The notes below the pieces were generated by a model that did no database searches, had not been told where the DNA came from, and worked only from the letters and a program-made list of their open reading frames with translations. This document shows positions 37,694 to 45,741 of a DNA stretch of 64,000 nt, piece by piece; position 1 is the stretch's first letter; the number at the start of each line of letters is the position of its first letter. The stretch lies in contig NZ_FOIB01000004.1 in the NCBI RefSeq assembly GCF_900111765.1, forward strand, positions 806,001 to 870,000, in the 5' to 3' direction. The position numbers and the translations under genes are program-made. Source of the stretch: Myxococcus fulvus. GTDB lineage: Bacteria > Myxococcota > Myxococcia > Myxococcales > Myxococcaceae.

Positions 37694-38993
37694 GGGCCTC
37701 ACCTCCCTCGCCGTGCTTCGCCTCGCGCCCCGGCAGCGTGCCCGCCACCTGGCTCAGGAGCAGCGACACCACCACCGCGCCGAGGAACAGGTACACGGCG
37801 GTGAAGGTCCAGAACGGCGCCGCGAGATGCGGCACGGGCGTCACCGCCTCCGCGGTGCGCATGACCCCTCGGACAATCCATGGCTGCCGTCCCCACTCGG
37901 TGACGAGCCACCCCGCCTCCAGCGCCACCAACCCGAGCGGCCCCGACACCAGCCACGCCCGCATCATCTTCGGCCCCGAGGGCCATGCTTTCTTTCGCCA
38001 CCGGTGCACGAGCGTCACCAACGCGAGCAGCGCCATCAGCGAGCCCGTGCCCACCATCACCTGGAAGGCCCCGTGCACCTTGGCCACCGGTGGCCACGTG
38101 TCGCGCGGGAACTCGTTGAGCCCCTTCACCTCCGCGTCTGGATCTCCAAAGGCCAGGATGGACAGGGCCTTGGGGACCTCCACGCCGCCCAGACGCAGCG
38201 GCGCGCCGCGCTCCGTCTCGAAGTGGCCCTCCATCGCCGCGAGCTTCACCGGCTGCGCCTTCGCGACATGCTTCGCGGACAAGTCACCCACGAGCGGCTG
38301 GAGCAGCGCGGTGACACACGCGAGCGGCAGCGCCACCGACAGCGCCTTGCGATGGAACGCCGCGCCGGGATGGCGCAGCAGCACGAAGGCGTGGATGCCC
38401 GCCATGGCGAACGCGCTCGCCTGATAGCAGGACAGCAGCACGTGCGCCGTCTGGTACGGCCAGCCGGGGCTGAACATCGCCACCAGCGGCTGGATGTTCG
38501 TCGGCCCCTCGGGCGTGGCCACGAAGCCCGACGGGTCGTTCATGAAGACGTTGACCAGCGTGACGAAGAACGCACTCGCCGCGCCGCTCAAGGCCACCAT
38601 GACGCCGGAGAACAGGTGGAGGTTGGGCGACACCCGCTCGCGGCCGTACAGGTAGATGCCCAGGAAGATGGCCTCGGTGAAGAAGGCCACGCCCTCCAGG
38701 CTGAAGGGCAGGCCAATCACCTCGCCGTAGCGGCCCATGAACTCCGGCCACAGCAGGCCCAATTCGAAGGACAACATCGTCCCGCTCACCGCGCCCACCG
38801 CGAAGAGGATGGCCGTCCCCTTCGCCAGCTTCTGGCTCAGCTTCACGTAGTCCGCGTCACCGGTGCGCCGCGCCTTCCAGTCGCTCAACACCATGAGCAC
38901 CGGCAACGCCACGCCCGCCGCCGCGAAGACGATGTGGAACCCGAGCGACAGCCCCATCTGCGCCCGCGCATAGAGCAGGTCCGTCATGCGCAT
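37683..38993 (-). CDS. cydA: Cytochrome bd-type oxidase subunit I
   Basis: The product has 436 residues, near the lower end for CydA, with no long quinol-loop insertion, as in the short (cyanide-insensitive, CioA-like) class. Conserved haem-ligand regions are present: M-G-L-S-L-G-F-H-I near the start, and G-R-Y-G-E-V-I-G-L-P and L-E-G-V-A-F-F-T-E-A-I-F near 95-110. It oxidises quinol and reduces oxygen at the inner membrane. The start is ATG 38993 or 38987. No ribosome-binding site is visible because a palindrome sits there. Confidence 0.93.
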   Translation of the reverse strand: MRMTDLLYARAQMGLSLGFHIVFAAAGVALPVLMVLSDWKARRTGDADYVKLSQKLAKGTAILFAVGAVSGTMLSFELGLLWPEFMGRYGEVIGLPFSLEGVAFFTEAIFLGIYLYGRERVSPNLHLFSGVMVALSGAASAFFVTLVNVFMNDPSGFVATPEGPTNIQPLVAMFSPGWPYQTAHVLLSCYQASAFAMAGIHAFVLLRHPGAAFHRKALSVALPLACVTALLQPLVGDLSAKHVAKAQPVKLAAMEGHFETERGAPLRLGGVEVPKALSILAFGDPDAEVKGLNEFPRDTWPPVAKVHGAFQVMVGTGSLMALLALVTLVHRWRKKAWPSGPKMMRAWLVSGPLGLVALEAGWLVTEWGRQPWIVRGVMRTAEAVTPVPHLAAPFWTFTAVYLFLGAVVVSLLLSQVAGTLPGREAKHGEGGEAHVH

Positions 38994-38996
38994 CAG

Positions 38997-39013
38997 AATG
39001 CGTTATACGCATT
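38997..39013. promoter_or_regulatory. Palindrome directly before cydA
   Basis: AATGCG (38997-39002), five bases, then CGCATT (39008-39013), with a third CGCATT half-site at 39019-39024. It fills the 39-bp gap between cydA and the gene before it, so it is a strong candidate operator for the oxidase genes. It is not the same spacing as the NsrR palindrome at 43681. Confidence 0.5.
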
Positions 39014-39032
39014 TCTGGCGCATTTAGAGATT

Positions 39033-39542
39033 CTACTCGGGCAGGGTAGCGGGGCTCGGAGGCTGGCGAGCAGGCACGAGCGTCTGCACGGAGTTCTTGG
39101 CGACGGCGGTGGCCAGCGCGGTGGCGAAGATGAGGACCAGCTTGCGGCCCAGCTCCACGCCGATGGGGCGCTCCTTCGCGCTGGAGGCGACCTGGTCCGG
39201 GTTCTCCCACGCGCGCTGGAGGGCCTTGCGGCGCTTCTTGCGAAGAATCTCGTCGCGGCGACGCGCGCGGTAGATGGCCAGGCCCACGCCCGAGCCCACC
39301 AGCACCATGGCGACGGCGCCCGCGGCGACGAGCGCGCTGGAGTGCTGCTGCACCTGGTAGCGCACGTCGAGCATCCGCCCTCGGCGCCGGTCCAGCTCCT
39401 CGAGCGTCAGCAGGAGCTCGTCGCGGATGCGGTCCGCGGTCTGCTCCACCTGCTTGCGGTCATCCATGCCACGGGTGATGCGATGGTCGACGTGCTGCTG
39501 ACGCTCCGCCAGCTCGCTGCCGCCTGGGCCGTTGTCCTTCAT
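39033..39542 (-). CDS. Small membrane-anchored helical protein
   Basis: The product has 169 residues. A charged coiled-coil-like N-terminus (about 20-75) is followed by one membrane segment (about 80-100), a basic stretch R-A-R-R-R-D-E and a second weaker hydrophobic part near 140-155. The form recalls YqjD/ElaB-like envelope proteins, often next to a holin-X-like gene as here. Its ATG overlaps the stop of the gene before it (ATGA), so the two are co-translated. Confidence 0.75.
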   Translation of the reverse strand: MKDNGPGGSELAERQQHVDHRITRGMDDRKQVEQTADRIRDELLLTLEELDRRRGRMLDVRYQVQQHSSALVAAGAVAMVLVGSGVGLAIYRARRRDEILRKKRRKALQRAWENPDQVASSAKERPIGVELGRKLVLIFATALATAVAKNSVQTLVPARQPPSPATLPE

Positions 39543-39943
39543 TGCAGCGTCTCCCGCGTGAGCTGGTAGTCGAGCTTCAAGCGCTCCTGGGTGTGCGCCA
39601 GCGGCTTCTTCGGCAGGCGCTTGGTGCCCATGAAGAGCATCCCGCCGGCGACGGCGAGCAGCACCACGCCCACCAGCAGCACGCCCAGCGCCGCGCCCAG
39701 GGGCAGCGCCAGCCCCAGCGCCACGAAGAGCACCGCCAGCGACGTGAGCGCCAGCACGGCGCCCGCGCCTATCAGGATGCCCGCGGTGCGCGCGGCCTTC
39801 AGCTCGTCGCGCAGCTCCTTCTTGGCGTGCAGCACCTCGGCGCGCACCAGCAGGCGCGTCTCCGCCAGAGCGTGCCGGATGAGCTCGGCCGTGGAGAGTG
39901 ACTCCAGTTGGCTGCGCTCCAGGCGTTCGGATTCGAGGTCCAC
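39539..39943 (-). CDS. Holin-X (DUF1469) family membrane protein
   Basis: The product has 134 residues from a GTG preceded by GAGAAGGA. An amphipathic N-terminus (E-L-I-R-H-A-L-A-E-T-R-L-L-V-R-A-E) leads to two adjacent membrane helices (about 60-85 and 88-110), the plan of the phage-holin-like family found in many stress operons. It is the first gene of the coupled pair. Its real job in bacteria is unknown. Confidence 0.8.
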   Translation of the reverse strand: MDLESERLERSQLESLSTAELIRHALAETRLLVRAEVLHAKKELRDELKAARTAGILIGAGAVLALTSLAVLFVALGLALPLGAALGVLLVGVVLLAVAGGMLFMGTKRLPKKPLAHTQERLKLDYQLTRETLQ

Positions 39944-40112
39944 GACGTCCTTCTCCCGCGCTCGCGGAGGGGGACTCCCGGGTGCTCGCTCGTTTGCTCG
40001 GCCGCACCTGACCCCACTCCTCCGGACAAGGTGGGCAGGGCGGACGAGCGAGAGAAGCCCGTCCGGGAGTGTGGTGTCGAGCCCGCCTGCCCGCCCGCCC
40101 TGGGGGAACCCC

Positions 40113-41141
40113 TCAGCGCCGACGCTGGTGGGCCAGCGCCGTGGCCAAGGTCTCGCGCACCTGATGGGCACGGAACAGTCGGTCCGCGGTGTCCACCAGG
40201 TTGTCCATGTAGAGCACCGCCTTGCGCAGGCGCGCGGGGATGGCGCGGGTGCCCAGGTGGGCGCCCACCAGCGCGCCCGTCAGCGCCGCCGCCACGTCCG
40301 CCTCGCCGCCGCAGCGCAGCACCAGCGCCACCGCCTCGCGGAAGTCGTGGGGCACCCGCAGCGTGGCATACAGCGCCGTGAGCAGCACCGGCACCACGTG
40401 CGCGGGCAGCCCGTCCACGCCCTTGAGCTCGCTGGGGGGCACGCCCACCTTGCGCAGCTGCGACAGGGCGCGCGTGGTGTCCCACGTGAGCAGGCGGGGC
40501 AGGTGGCGCACCTCCTCGGCCAGGCCCTTGTCGTGCACGGCCGCCGCCAGCGACAGCTGCTCGCAGAAGGCGGCGGGCGTCAGCGGCTCCTCCTCCATGC
40601 CCAGCGCGGCGGCCTGCGCGAAGGCGGCGGCGGCGGCGGCACAGACGGGGTCCTTGTGGGTGATGACGGTGAGCACGCCCGCGTCATGCGGCAGCTTCGC
40701 GCGCTGGCCGCTCTCGAAGAGCCCCACCACCAGCGCGCGGCTGAGCACCGACGGGCACAGCGTGCCCAGGGGCGCGCCCGCGCTCATCCACGGCACGCCG
40801 CTGGAGAGCCGCTGGAGCGACTCGGCCAGGCTGCGCGGCGGCTGGAGGATGATGCCCTCCTGCCACAGCCACGCCAGGTGCGCCGCCGAGCTGCGGCCGT
40901 CCACGCGGCCCTCGCGGATGACGCTCTCCGCGGCGGCGAGCAAGAGCTGCGTGTCGTCGCTGAACTGGCCCTTGGCGAACTTGCCGCGAGGCCTGGGCGC
41001 GAAGTCCTCCGCCAGCCCGGGCAGCCGCGCGAGGCTCGCGGGCGGGATGCCGCGCAGCGGGAAGCCGAGCGCATCTCCGATGGCGAGCCCCACGAACGCC
41101 GCATGGAACCTGTCCTGGCGCTCGGAGGGAGTCAGCGGCAT
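40113..41141 (-). CDS. ADP-ribosylglycohydrolase-family protein
   Basis: The product has 342 residues. The family metal sites are present: G-L-A-I-G-D-A-L-G near 18-26, F-S-D-D-T-Q near 59-64, and G-G-E-A-D-V-A-A-A-L-T-G near 278-289. In the family this last block is usually G-G-D-x-D-T, so one aspartate has become glutamate. It would remove ADP-ribose from proteins or small molecules such as ADP-ribosylated arginine. It stands alone on this strand. Confidence 0.88.
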   Translation of the reverse strand: MPLTPSERQDRFHAAFVGLAIGDALGFPLRGIPPASLARLPGLAEDFAPRPRGKFAKGQFSDDTQLLLAAAESVIREGRVDGRSSAAHLAWLWQEGIILQPPRSLAESLQRLSSGVPWMSAGAPLGTLCPSVLSRALVVGLFESGQRAKLPHDAGVLTVITHKDPVCAAAAAAFAQAAALGMEEEPLTPAAFCEQLSLAAAVHDKGLAEEVRHLPRLLTWDTTRALSQLRKVGVPPSELKGVDGLPAHVVPVLLTALYATLRVPHDFREAVALVLRCGGEADVAAALTGALVGAHLGTRAIPARLRKAVLYMDNLVDTADRLFRAHQVRETLATALAHQRRR

Positions 41142-41545
41142 GGAGTCGAGGAGATTAACCGAGGCTCAGGGCTGGACGGACAGCGAGAAGCGCGCGAAAC
41201 GCGCGAAGCTCGTGGTGGATTGGCGTGCGTGGGGGCTTGACTCGCGCGGGAGGAGCACACTCGCGTTCGCCACACGAGCGATTCCGACGCCACACTCCAG
41301 GCCGCACGCCATCATCACCGTCCACCCTTCCTGGTTCGAGCCCATCCGCCGACGCGTGCGCGGGGTGGGCTGACTACCGCAACCTGCACGCGCGCGGCAA
41401 GTCCGAGCACCCGGGCTCCAAGGCACACCTGTACACGTGTCCAACTCCCGAAGCTTGAGCGCACGGACTCGCACGGAGCGCATGGCGCACGAGGAGTGGT
41501 GAGGTGGCAGCGGCGCGCGCAAGTCGGCACACGCGCCGTCACGCG
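41142..41545. other. Gene-free gap
   Basis: About 400 bp between the ADP-ribosylglycohydrolase and the NsrR operon end. Open frames on both strands are low in coding character (proline/arginine/serine-rich). A near-palindrome ACACCTGTACACGTGT at 41425-41440 is the only local structure seen, and it may be chance. Confidence 0.5.
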
Positions 41546-41806
41546 TCACGCGTCGTCGCGGCCCAGGTTGACGACGGCCTGGAGTCGGGCCACCACGGCC
41601 TCGGCGCCCTGGTGCAGCTGCTTGCCGTCCCAGAGCGCGGGCGTGGCGTGGCCGCCGTGCAGCGTCCAGTCCAGCTCCGCCTCGGCGTACACGAGGTTGC
41701 GGAAGATGACGCGGTCCTCCAGCGCGTGGTCGACGATGTAGCGGCGCGCCACGGCGGAGGGCGGGTCGGCGATGCGGTGGAACAACTCGAGGGGAGCGGA
41801 GGTCAT
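41546..41806 (-). CDS. Thioredoxin-fold protein without a redox cysteine pair
   Basis: The product has 86 residues. The pattern (E-L-F-H-R beta strand, D-P-P-S-A-V-A-R-R helix, H-A-T-P-A-L-W-D-G-K then G-A-E-A-V-V-A-R-L) fits a glutaredoxin/thioredoxin-like fold with a cis-proline (A-T-P) but no CxxC. Its start overlaps the nsrR stop by 4 bp, so it is the last gene of the NO-response operon. Confidence 0.65.
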   Translation of the reverse strand: MTSAPLELFHRIADPPSAVARRYIVDHALEDRVIFRNLVYAEAELDWTLHGGHATPALWDGKQLHQGAEAVVARLQAVVNLGRDDA

Positions 41807-42249
41807 GGCGCCATCACCGGGAGGAACAGGTCGGCCAAATCCCCGCGGGAGCGGCCCACCAGGTCCGCCAGTGTGTACCGGTCCAGCACCGCGAGGAAGG
41901 CCTCACGTGCCTCCGCGAGCACGCCCTTGAGGCCACAGGCGGGGGCGATGGGGCAGGTGTTGCGCTCGCGGTTGAAGCACTCCACCAGCTCGAAGTCCGG
42001 CTCGGCCGCTCGCAGCACGCGGCCCACGCTGATGTCCTTCGTCGCCTTCGCCAGCGTCACGCCGCCCGAGCGCCCCGCCTTGACCTCCACGAAGCCCTCG
42101 CCCGCGAGCGTCTGCACCACGCGCACCAGGTGGTGCTTGGAGATGCCGTACGCGTCCGCCAGCTCCTGCGTGGAGGCGAGTCTCCCGGGGCGGGCGGCGA
42201 GGTAGAGCAGGACGCGCAGCGAGTAGTCGGCGTGGAGGGTGAGGTGCAC
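41803..42249 (-). CDS. nsrR: NsrR-type Rrf2 transcriptional repressor, nitric-oxide sensor
   Basis: The product has 148 residues from a GTG. The N-terminal winged helix-turn-helix starts L-T-L-H-A-D-Y-S-L-R-V-L-L-Y-L-A, and three cysteines (C91, C99, C105) in the C-F-N-R-E-R-N-T-C-P-I-A-P-A-C-G-L-K pattern are those that hold the iron-sulfur cluster in NsrR. NO destroys the cluster and lifts repression. The operon promoter carries a perfect NsrR-type site. It is 21 bp after the reductase gene. Confidence 0.88.
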   Translation of the reverse strand: MHLTLHADYSLRVLLYLAARPGRLASTQELADAYGISKHHLVRVVQTLAGEGFVEVKAGRSGGVTLAKATKDISVGRVLRAAEPDFELVECFNRERNTCPIAPACGLKGVLAEAREAFLAVLDRYTLADLVGRSRGDLADLFLPVMAP

Positions 42250-42270
42250 GGTCAGCGGGCTCCGACGGCC

Positions 42271-43242
42271 TTACGCCCTGGGCGCGCTCGGCAGGAAGAC
42301 GTCCGCGTGGAGGTCCTTGAGCGAGAGCCCGGAGAGGAAGAGCTTCTTGCGCAGGGATAACACCAAATCGGCGTCGCCGCAGAGCCACGCGCGGAAGCCC
42401 ACCGGCTTGGGGCACTCGGCGCGGATGACGGCGTCGAGCGCTCCCTCGGCCACGTCCCGGGAGCCGCCCGTCAGCACGCTCGGTCGATAGTGGAAACCCG
42501 CGTATTGCTCGGCCAGCTCGCGCAGCTCGCGCGTCAGGTAGAGGCCCTCGGGCGTGCGCGCGCCGTGGAACAGCCAGATGGGGCCCTGGTGGCCCGCCTC
42601 CAGCGCGTCGCGCGCGATGCCGTACAGCGGCGCGAGCCCCGTCCCCGCGCCCGCGAGAATCAGCGACTGCTCGGGGCGGCCGTCGACGTAGAAGCAACTG
42701 CCCGCGGGCCCCTGCACGGACACGGCGTCACCGACGCGGGCCTCGCGAGCGAGCCAACCGCTCATCTCGCCGCCTGGCACCAGGCGCACGTGCAGCTCCA
42801 GCAGGCCCTCGCGAGGGAGGCTCGCCAGCGAGTAGCTGCGGGCCAGGCCATCCGCCCGCAGGAGCGACACGTACTGGCCCGCGCGGTAGTCCAGCGGCGC
42901 GTCCGTGGACAGCCGCACGCGCAGGACGCTGGGGGACAGCGGGTCCAATGCGGCGATGCGCGCGGGGGCCCTGAGTGCGTCCGCGCCGGAGACCTCCAGC
43001 GCGGTGTCCGCCGAGGGGCGGCACATGCAGGCGAGGAAGTAGCCCTGCGCGCGCAGCGTGTCCTTGAGGCCCACGCGCGCGGCCTCCGGGACGTCGCCCG
43101 ACGTCGCGCGCATGAGGCAGGACTGACAGGCGCCGGCCCGGCACGCGTGGGGCACGGCGACGCCCTGTCGCAGGAGCCCGTCCAGCACGCTCTCCTCGGG
43201 CTCCAGCGGATACCACCGCGACTCGTGCTTCACCGTGGCCAT
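42271..43242 (-). CDS. Ferredoxin-type flavin reductase, electron donor to globin
   Basis: The product has 323 residues. The N-terminal plant-type 2Fe-2S domain has Cys at 34, 39 and 42 (C-R-A-G-A-C-Q-S-C) and a fourth at 72 or 74. The FAD domain has R-S-Y-S-L-A-S (about 136) and the NAD domain has L-A-G-A-G-T-G-L-A-P (about 195). It resembles the reductase part of flavohaemoglobin but with a ferredoxin module instead of a fused globin. It should reduce the truncated globin made from the gene 20 bp upstream. Confidence 0.85.
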   Translation of the reverse strand: MATVKHESRWYPLEPEESVLDGLLRQGVAVPHACRAGACQSCLMRATSGDVPEAARVGLKDTLRAQGYFLACMCRPSADTALEVSGADALRAPARIAALDPLSPSVLRVRLSTDAPLDYRAGQYVSLLRADGLARSYSLASLPREGLLELHVRLVPGGEMSGWLAREARVGDAVSVQGPAGSCFYVDGRPEQSLILAGAGTGLAPLYGIARDALEAGHQGPIWLFHGARTPEGLYLTRELRELAEQYAGFHYRPSVLTGGSRDVAEGALDAVIRAECPKPVGFRAWLCGDADLVLSLRKKLFLSGLSLKDLHADVFLPSAPRA

Positions 43243-43262
43243 GGCGAGTCTCCCGGCCTGCG

Positions 43263-43646
43263 TCAGCGGTTGAGGACGTCGGCGCGAGCGCCGCCCGCGA
43301 TGGCCAGCACGCGCGCCACCAGCGGCTCGGGCACGCCCAGCTCCCGGAGCGTCGCGCTCAGGTGCTCCACCACCGCGTCGAAGTGCACGTCGTTCAGCCC
43401 GCGCTTGACCAGGTGCGCGTGGCCCGCGCGCATGTCCTTGCCCGAGTAGTTCGACGGGCCGCCCGTCACCATCGTCAGGAAGGCCTTCTGCTTGGCCGAC
43501 TGGCGCTCCATGTCCACGTCCTCGAAGAAGTGGCTGATGCGGTCGTCCGCCAGCACCTTCCGGTAGAACACGTCGACCGCCGCCGCCATCGCCGGCTCTC
43601 CGCCAATCTGCTCGTAAACGCTCTTCTCCTGCGCTGCCGTGCTCAT
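43263..43646 (-). CDS. Truncated haemoglobin (group I), NO dioxygenase
   Basis: The product has 127 residues from an ATG after AAGGAG; the frame also has a start at 43679. The 2/2 globin pattern is V-Y-E-Q-I-G-G-E, V-F-Y-R-K-V (B-helix Tyr) and M-R-A-G-H-A-H-L with the proximal His. It binds haem and, given NADH via the reductase, would convert NO to nitrate. It is first in the operon. Confidence 0.9.
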   Translation of the reverse strand: MSTAAQEKSVYEQIGGEPAMAAAVDVFYRKVLADDRISHFFEDVDMERQSAKQKAFLTMVTGGPSNYSGKDMRAGHAHLVKRGLNDVHFDAVVEHLSATLRELGVPEPLVARVLAIAGGARADVLNR

Positions 43647-43680
43647 CGCGTCCGCTCCTTCCGCCCGGCTCGGGCTCAAA

Positions 43681-43699
43681 GATGCATTTCAAATGCATC
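43681..43699. promoter_or_regulatory. NsrR-type operator
   Basis: GATGCATTT-C-AAATGCATC is a perfect 9-1-9 palindrome 34 bp before the globin start. It matches the published NsrR box consensus (AAGATGCATTT-N-AAATGCATCTT) almost base for base, including the A before GATG. Together with nsrR in the operon this supports negative autoregulation by nitric oxide. Confidence 0.88.
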
Positions 43700-43785
43700 G
43701 ATTTGAATCGGACGTCAATTCGGAAAGACAAGACAAGCGAATCGAGGGAATCCGCCAACAACGCGGCGCAACGTTTGCGCGAGCG

Positions 43786-44412
43786 TCACGTCTCCGCGCG
43801 AAAATTGCGTCCGAGGCCGGGCCCGGTGCCGACGTAGTGACGGAAGACATAGAGCAGCGGTTGCCACCGGGTGACATCCACGTGGTGGGTGTCGGGCACG
43901 GTGACGTGCTCGTGCGCGTGGACGCGGGTGACGCGCAGCTCGGCGATGACGAAGTCGGAGGGATGCTCTGGCGTGGGGGTGGCCATGTGCGCTGCCAACA
44001 AGACGGCCTCCAGTTGCAGCGGACACTCGGCCACGCGTGGCGGGGAGACAGTGTCCGAGGGCAGTGGGGTGAGGCCCGCGCGTTCGAACTTTCGAGGCTC
44101 GTGTTCGTAGCCCCTATCGCGCTTCTCGTCGGGCACGGGGAAGCGGCCCGTGGTGGGCGCGAGGCGCTCGACGTGGGGCCACAGCGCGGCGGAGGGCAGG
44201 TTCACCACCGCCTCACGCGTGCGTCGCAGGTTCTCCAGGCCCTGGCCCAGCATCCCCAGTCCGAGCACCAGCCTGTCGTCGAGGGCCCACGCGGAGGACA
44301 GCGGCGTGAGGTTGGGCGAGCCGTCCTCATTGAGCGTGCTCAAGAGGGCCACGGGCGTGCCGAAGTAGAGGATGCGGGGCGCAATCACACGGTGTCGCGG
44401 CGTGTCGGTCAT
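43786..44412 (-). CDS. Flavin reductase-like domain protein
   Basis: The product has 208 residues. The FMN-binding split-barrel pattern is T-P-V-A-L-L-S-T-L-N-E-D-G-S-P-N-L-T-P-L-S-S and L-G-M-L-G-Q-G-L-E-N-L-R-R-T-R-E. It is probably an NADH:flavin oxidoreductase-like or flavoprotein component. It ends 139 bp before the NsrR operon and is divergent from the ArsR gene, which is likely its regulator. Confidence 0.85.
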   Translation of the reverse strand: MTDTPRHRVIAPRILYFGTPVALLSTLNEDGSPNLTPLSSAWALDDRLVLGLGMLGQGLENLRRTREAVVNLPSAALWPHVERLAPTTGRFPVPDEKRDRGYEHEPRKFERAGLTPLPSDTVSPPRVAECPLQLEAVLLAAHMATPTPEHPSDFVIAELRVTRVHAHEHVTVPDTHHVDVTRWQPLLYVFRHYVGTGPGLGRNFRAET

Positions 44413-44447
44413 GCCCGCGTGAGTAGTGCGCGCGGCCACTCCGATGC

Positions 44448-44489
44448 TTCGGTGCGCGCCGAAACTGGGATACTTCGGTGTACGCCGAA
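44448..44489. promoter_or_regulatory. Two operator repeats between flavin reductase and arsR
   Basis: Two 16-bp imperfect palindromes, TTCGGTGCGCGCCGAA (44448-44463) and TTCGGTGTACGCCGAA (44474-44489), are spaced 26 bp apart centre to centre in the 111-bp divergent gap. Spaced identical palindromes are typical binding sites of an ArsR dimer, here the product at 44524. Confidence 0.7.
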
Positions 44490-44523
44490 ACGTCCTCGCA
44501 TCCGCACAGCACAGACTCCCGCC

Positions 44524-45201
44524 ATGCCCCACCCTCTCGACCTCGCCCTCACCGCCTCGCTCATCGGAGACCCGGCCCGCGCGGGCATGCTGTCGCGCCT
44601 GCTCGAAGGGCCCGCGCGCACCGCCGGCGAGCTCGCGCAAGAAGCCCGCATCTCGCCCCAGACGGCGAGCGGACACCTCGCGAAGCTGCTCGAAGGCGGC
44701 CTCGTCCGCGTCGAGGTCCAGGGACGCCACCGCTACTACCGGCTCGCCAGCCCCGACGTCGCCCGCGCGCTCGAGGCGCTCAGCCTGCTCGTCCCGACGA
44801 GGCAGAGCACGGTGCGCGTCCCGGAGCCGCTGCGCTTCGCGCGGACCTGCTACGACCACCTGGCGGGCACGCTCGGCGTCGCGCTGGCGGAGGGCCTGGA
44901 GCGCCGTGGCCTGCTGGAGACAGGCGACGACAGCTACGCGCTGACACCCGAGGGCGCGCGCTTCATCACCCGGTGGGGCGTGGACGTGGACGCGCTGTCA
45001 CAGGGCAGGCGCGCCTTCGCGCGACGATGTCTGGACTGGAGCGAGCGCCGCGCTCACATCGGCGGGGCGCTGGGCGCCGCGCTGGCGGAGCGTCTGTTCA
45101 AGCGGCGCTGGATTGCGCGCCGGCCCGAGGGCCGCGGAGTGCGGCTCACCGTCGAGGGCCGGCAGGGATTCGACCGGGAGCTGGGGTTGTCCTGGCCTTG
45201 A
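44524..45201 (+). CDS. ArsR-family transcriptional regulator
   Basis: The product has 225 residues. The N-terminal winged helix-turn-helix reads D-P-A-R-A-G-M-L-S-R-L, then T-A-G-E-L-A-Q-E-A-R-I-S-P-Q-T-A-S-G-H-L-A-K-L and H-R-Y-Y-R-L. No metal-binding cysteine pair is seen at the usual place. A long C-terminal extension looks alpha-helical. It likely represses the divergent flavin reductase. The gene's last ~91 bp are repeated after the stop. Confidence 0.88.
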   Translation: MPHPLDLALTASLIGDPARAGMLSRLLEGPARTAGELAQEARISPQTASGHLAKLLEGGLVRVEVQGRHRYYRLASPDVARALEALSLLVPTRQSTVRVPEPLRFARTCYDHLAGTLGVALAEGLERRGLLETGDDSYALTPEGARFITRWGVDVDALSQGRRAFARRCLDWSERRAHIGGALGAALAERLFKRRWIARRPEGRGVRLTVEGRQGFDRELGLSWP

Positions 45202-45296
45202 GCTGGCGCGCCGGCCCGAGGGCCGCGGAGTGCGGCTCACCGTCGAGGGCCGGCGGGGATTCCACCAGAGCGCTGGGGTTGTCCTGGCCCTGAAGC
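45115..45296 (+). repeat. 91-bp tandem duplication of the arsR-type 3' end
   Basis: The block 45115-45205, holding the last codons and the stop, is followed at once by a second copy at 45206-45296 with a few changes and one inserted base. The first ~48 bp of the copies differ by no more than one base. The second copy is not translated in frame with the gene. Confidence 0.85.
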
Positions 45297-45311
45297 GGCC
45301 AGGACACCGAC

Positions 45312-45719
45312 TCAGCCGCGAGCGCCCGCGGCGCCGATGCGAGCCGTCTCGCGGCGCACCGTGGCCTGCTCCAGCGCGTAGCGGGCGTCCTCGGAGGACA
45401 GGCCCTTCAGGCGCTCCTGCGCCTCGCCCAGGCGCTTGCGCGCGCCCTCCACGTCGATGCCGGACACGTGCTCGGCGGCGTCGGCCAGCACGAGCACCTT
45501 GTCGTTGGCGACCTCCACGAAGCCACCGGCGATGAAGTACACGTCGCGCTTGCCGCCATCCATCAGCGTCAGCTCGCCCGGCTCCATCAGCGACAGGAAG
45601 GGGGTGTGGCCCGGGCGCACGCCAAACAGGCCCGTGCCGCCGGGCACGATGGCCTCGTCGGCCTGCACCGACAGGATGCGCTTCTCGGGGGTGACAATCT
45701 CCACAGTCAGCTTGGCCAT
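45312..45719 (-). CDS. atpC: ATP synthase epsilon subunit
   Basis: The product has 135 residues with GAGGAG before the ATG. It has the epsilon beta-sandwich (V-E-I-V-T-P-E-K-R start, P-G-G-T-G-L-F-G-V-R-P-G-H-T-P-F-L) followed by a helical hairpin. It is part of the F1 stalk and couples rotation to catalysis. It is separated from atpD by a secreted-protein gene rather than following it directly. Confidence 0.95.
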   Translation of the reverse strand: MAKLTVEIVTPEKRILSVQADEAIVPGGTGLFGVRPGHTPFLSLMEPGELTLMDGGKRDVYFIAGGFVEVANDKVLVLADAAEHVSGIDVEGARKRLGEAQERLKGLSSEDARYALEQATVRRETARIGAAGARG

Positions 45720-45741
45720 GAGGCTCCTCGCACTACCCACT

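Noticed and set aside
41425-41440. Near-palindrome ACACCTGTACACGTGT in the 41.1-41.5 kb gap
   Set aside because: Not next to a gene start and has a mismatch; too weak to call a binding site.
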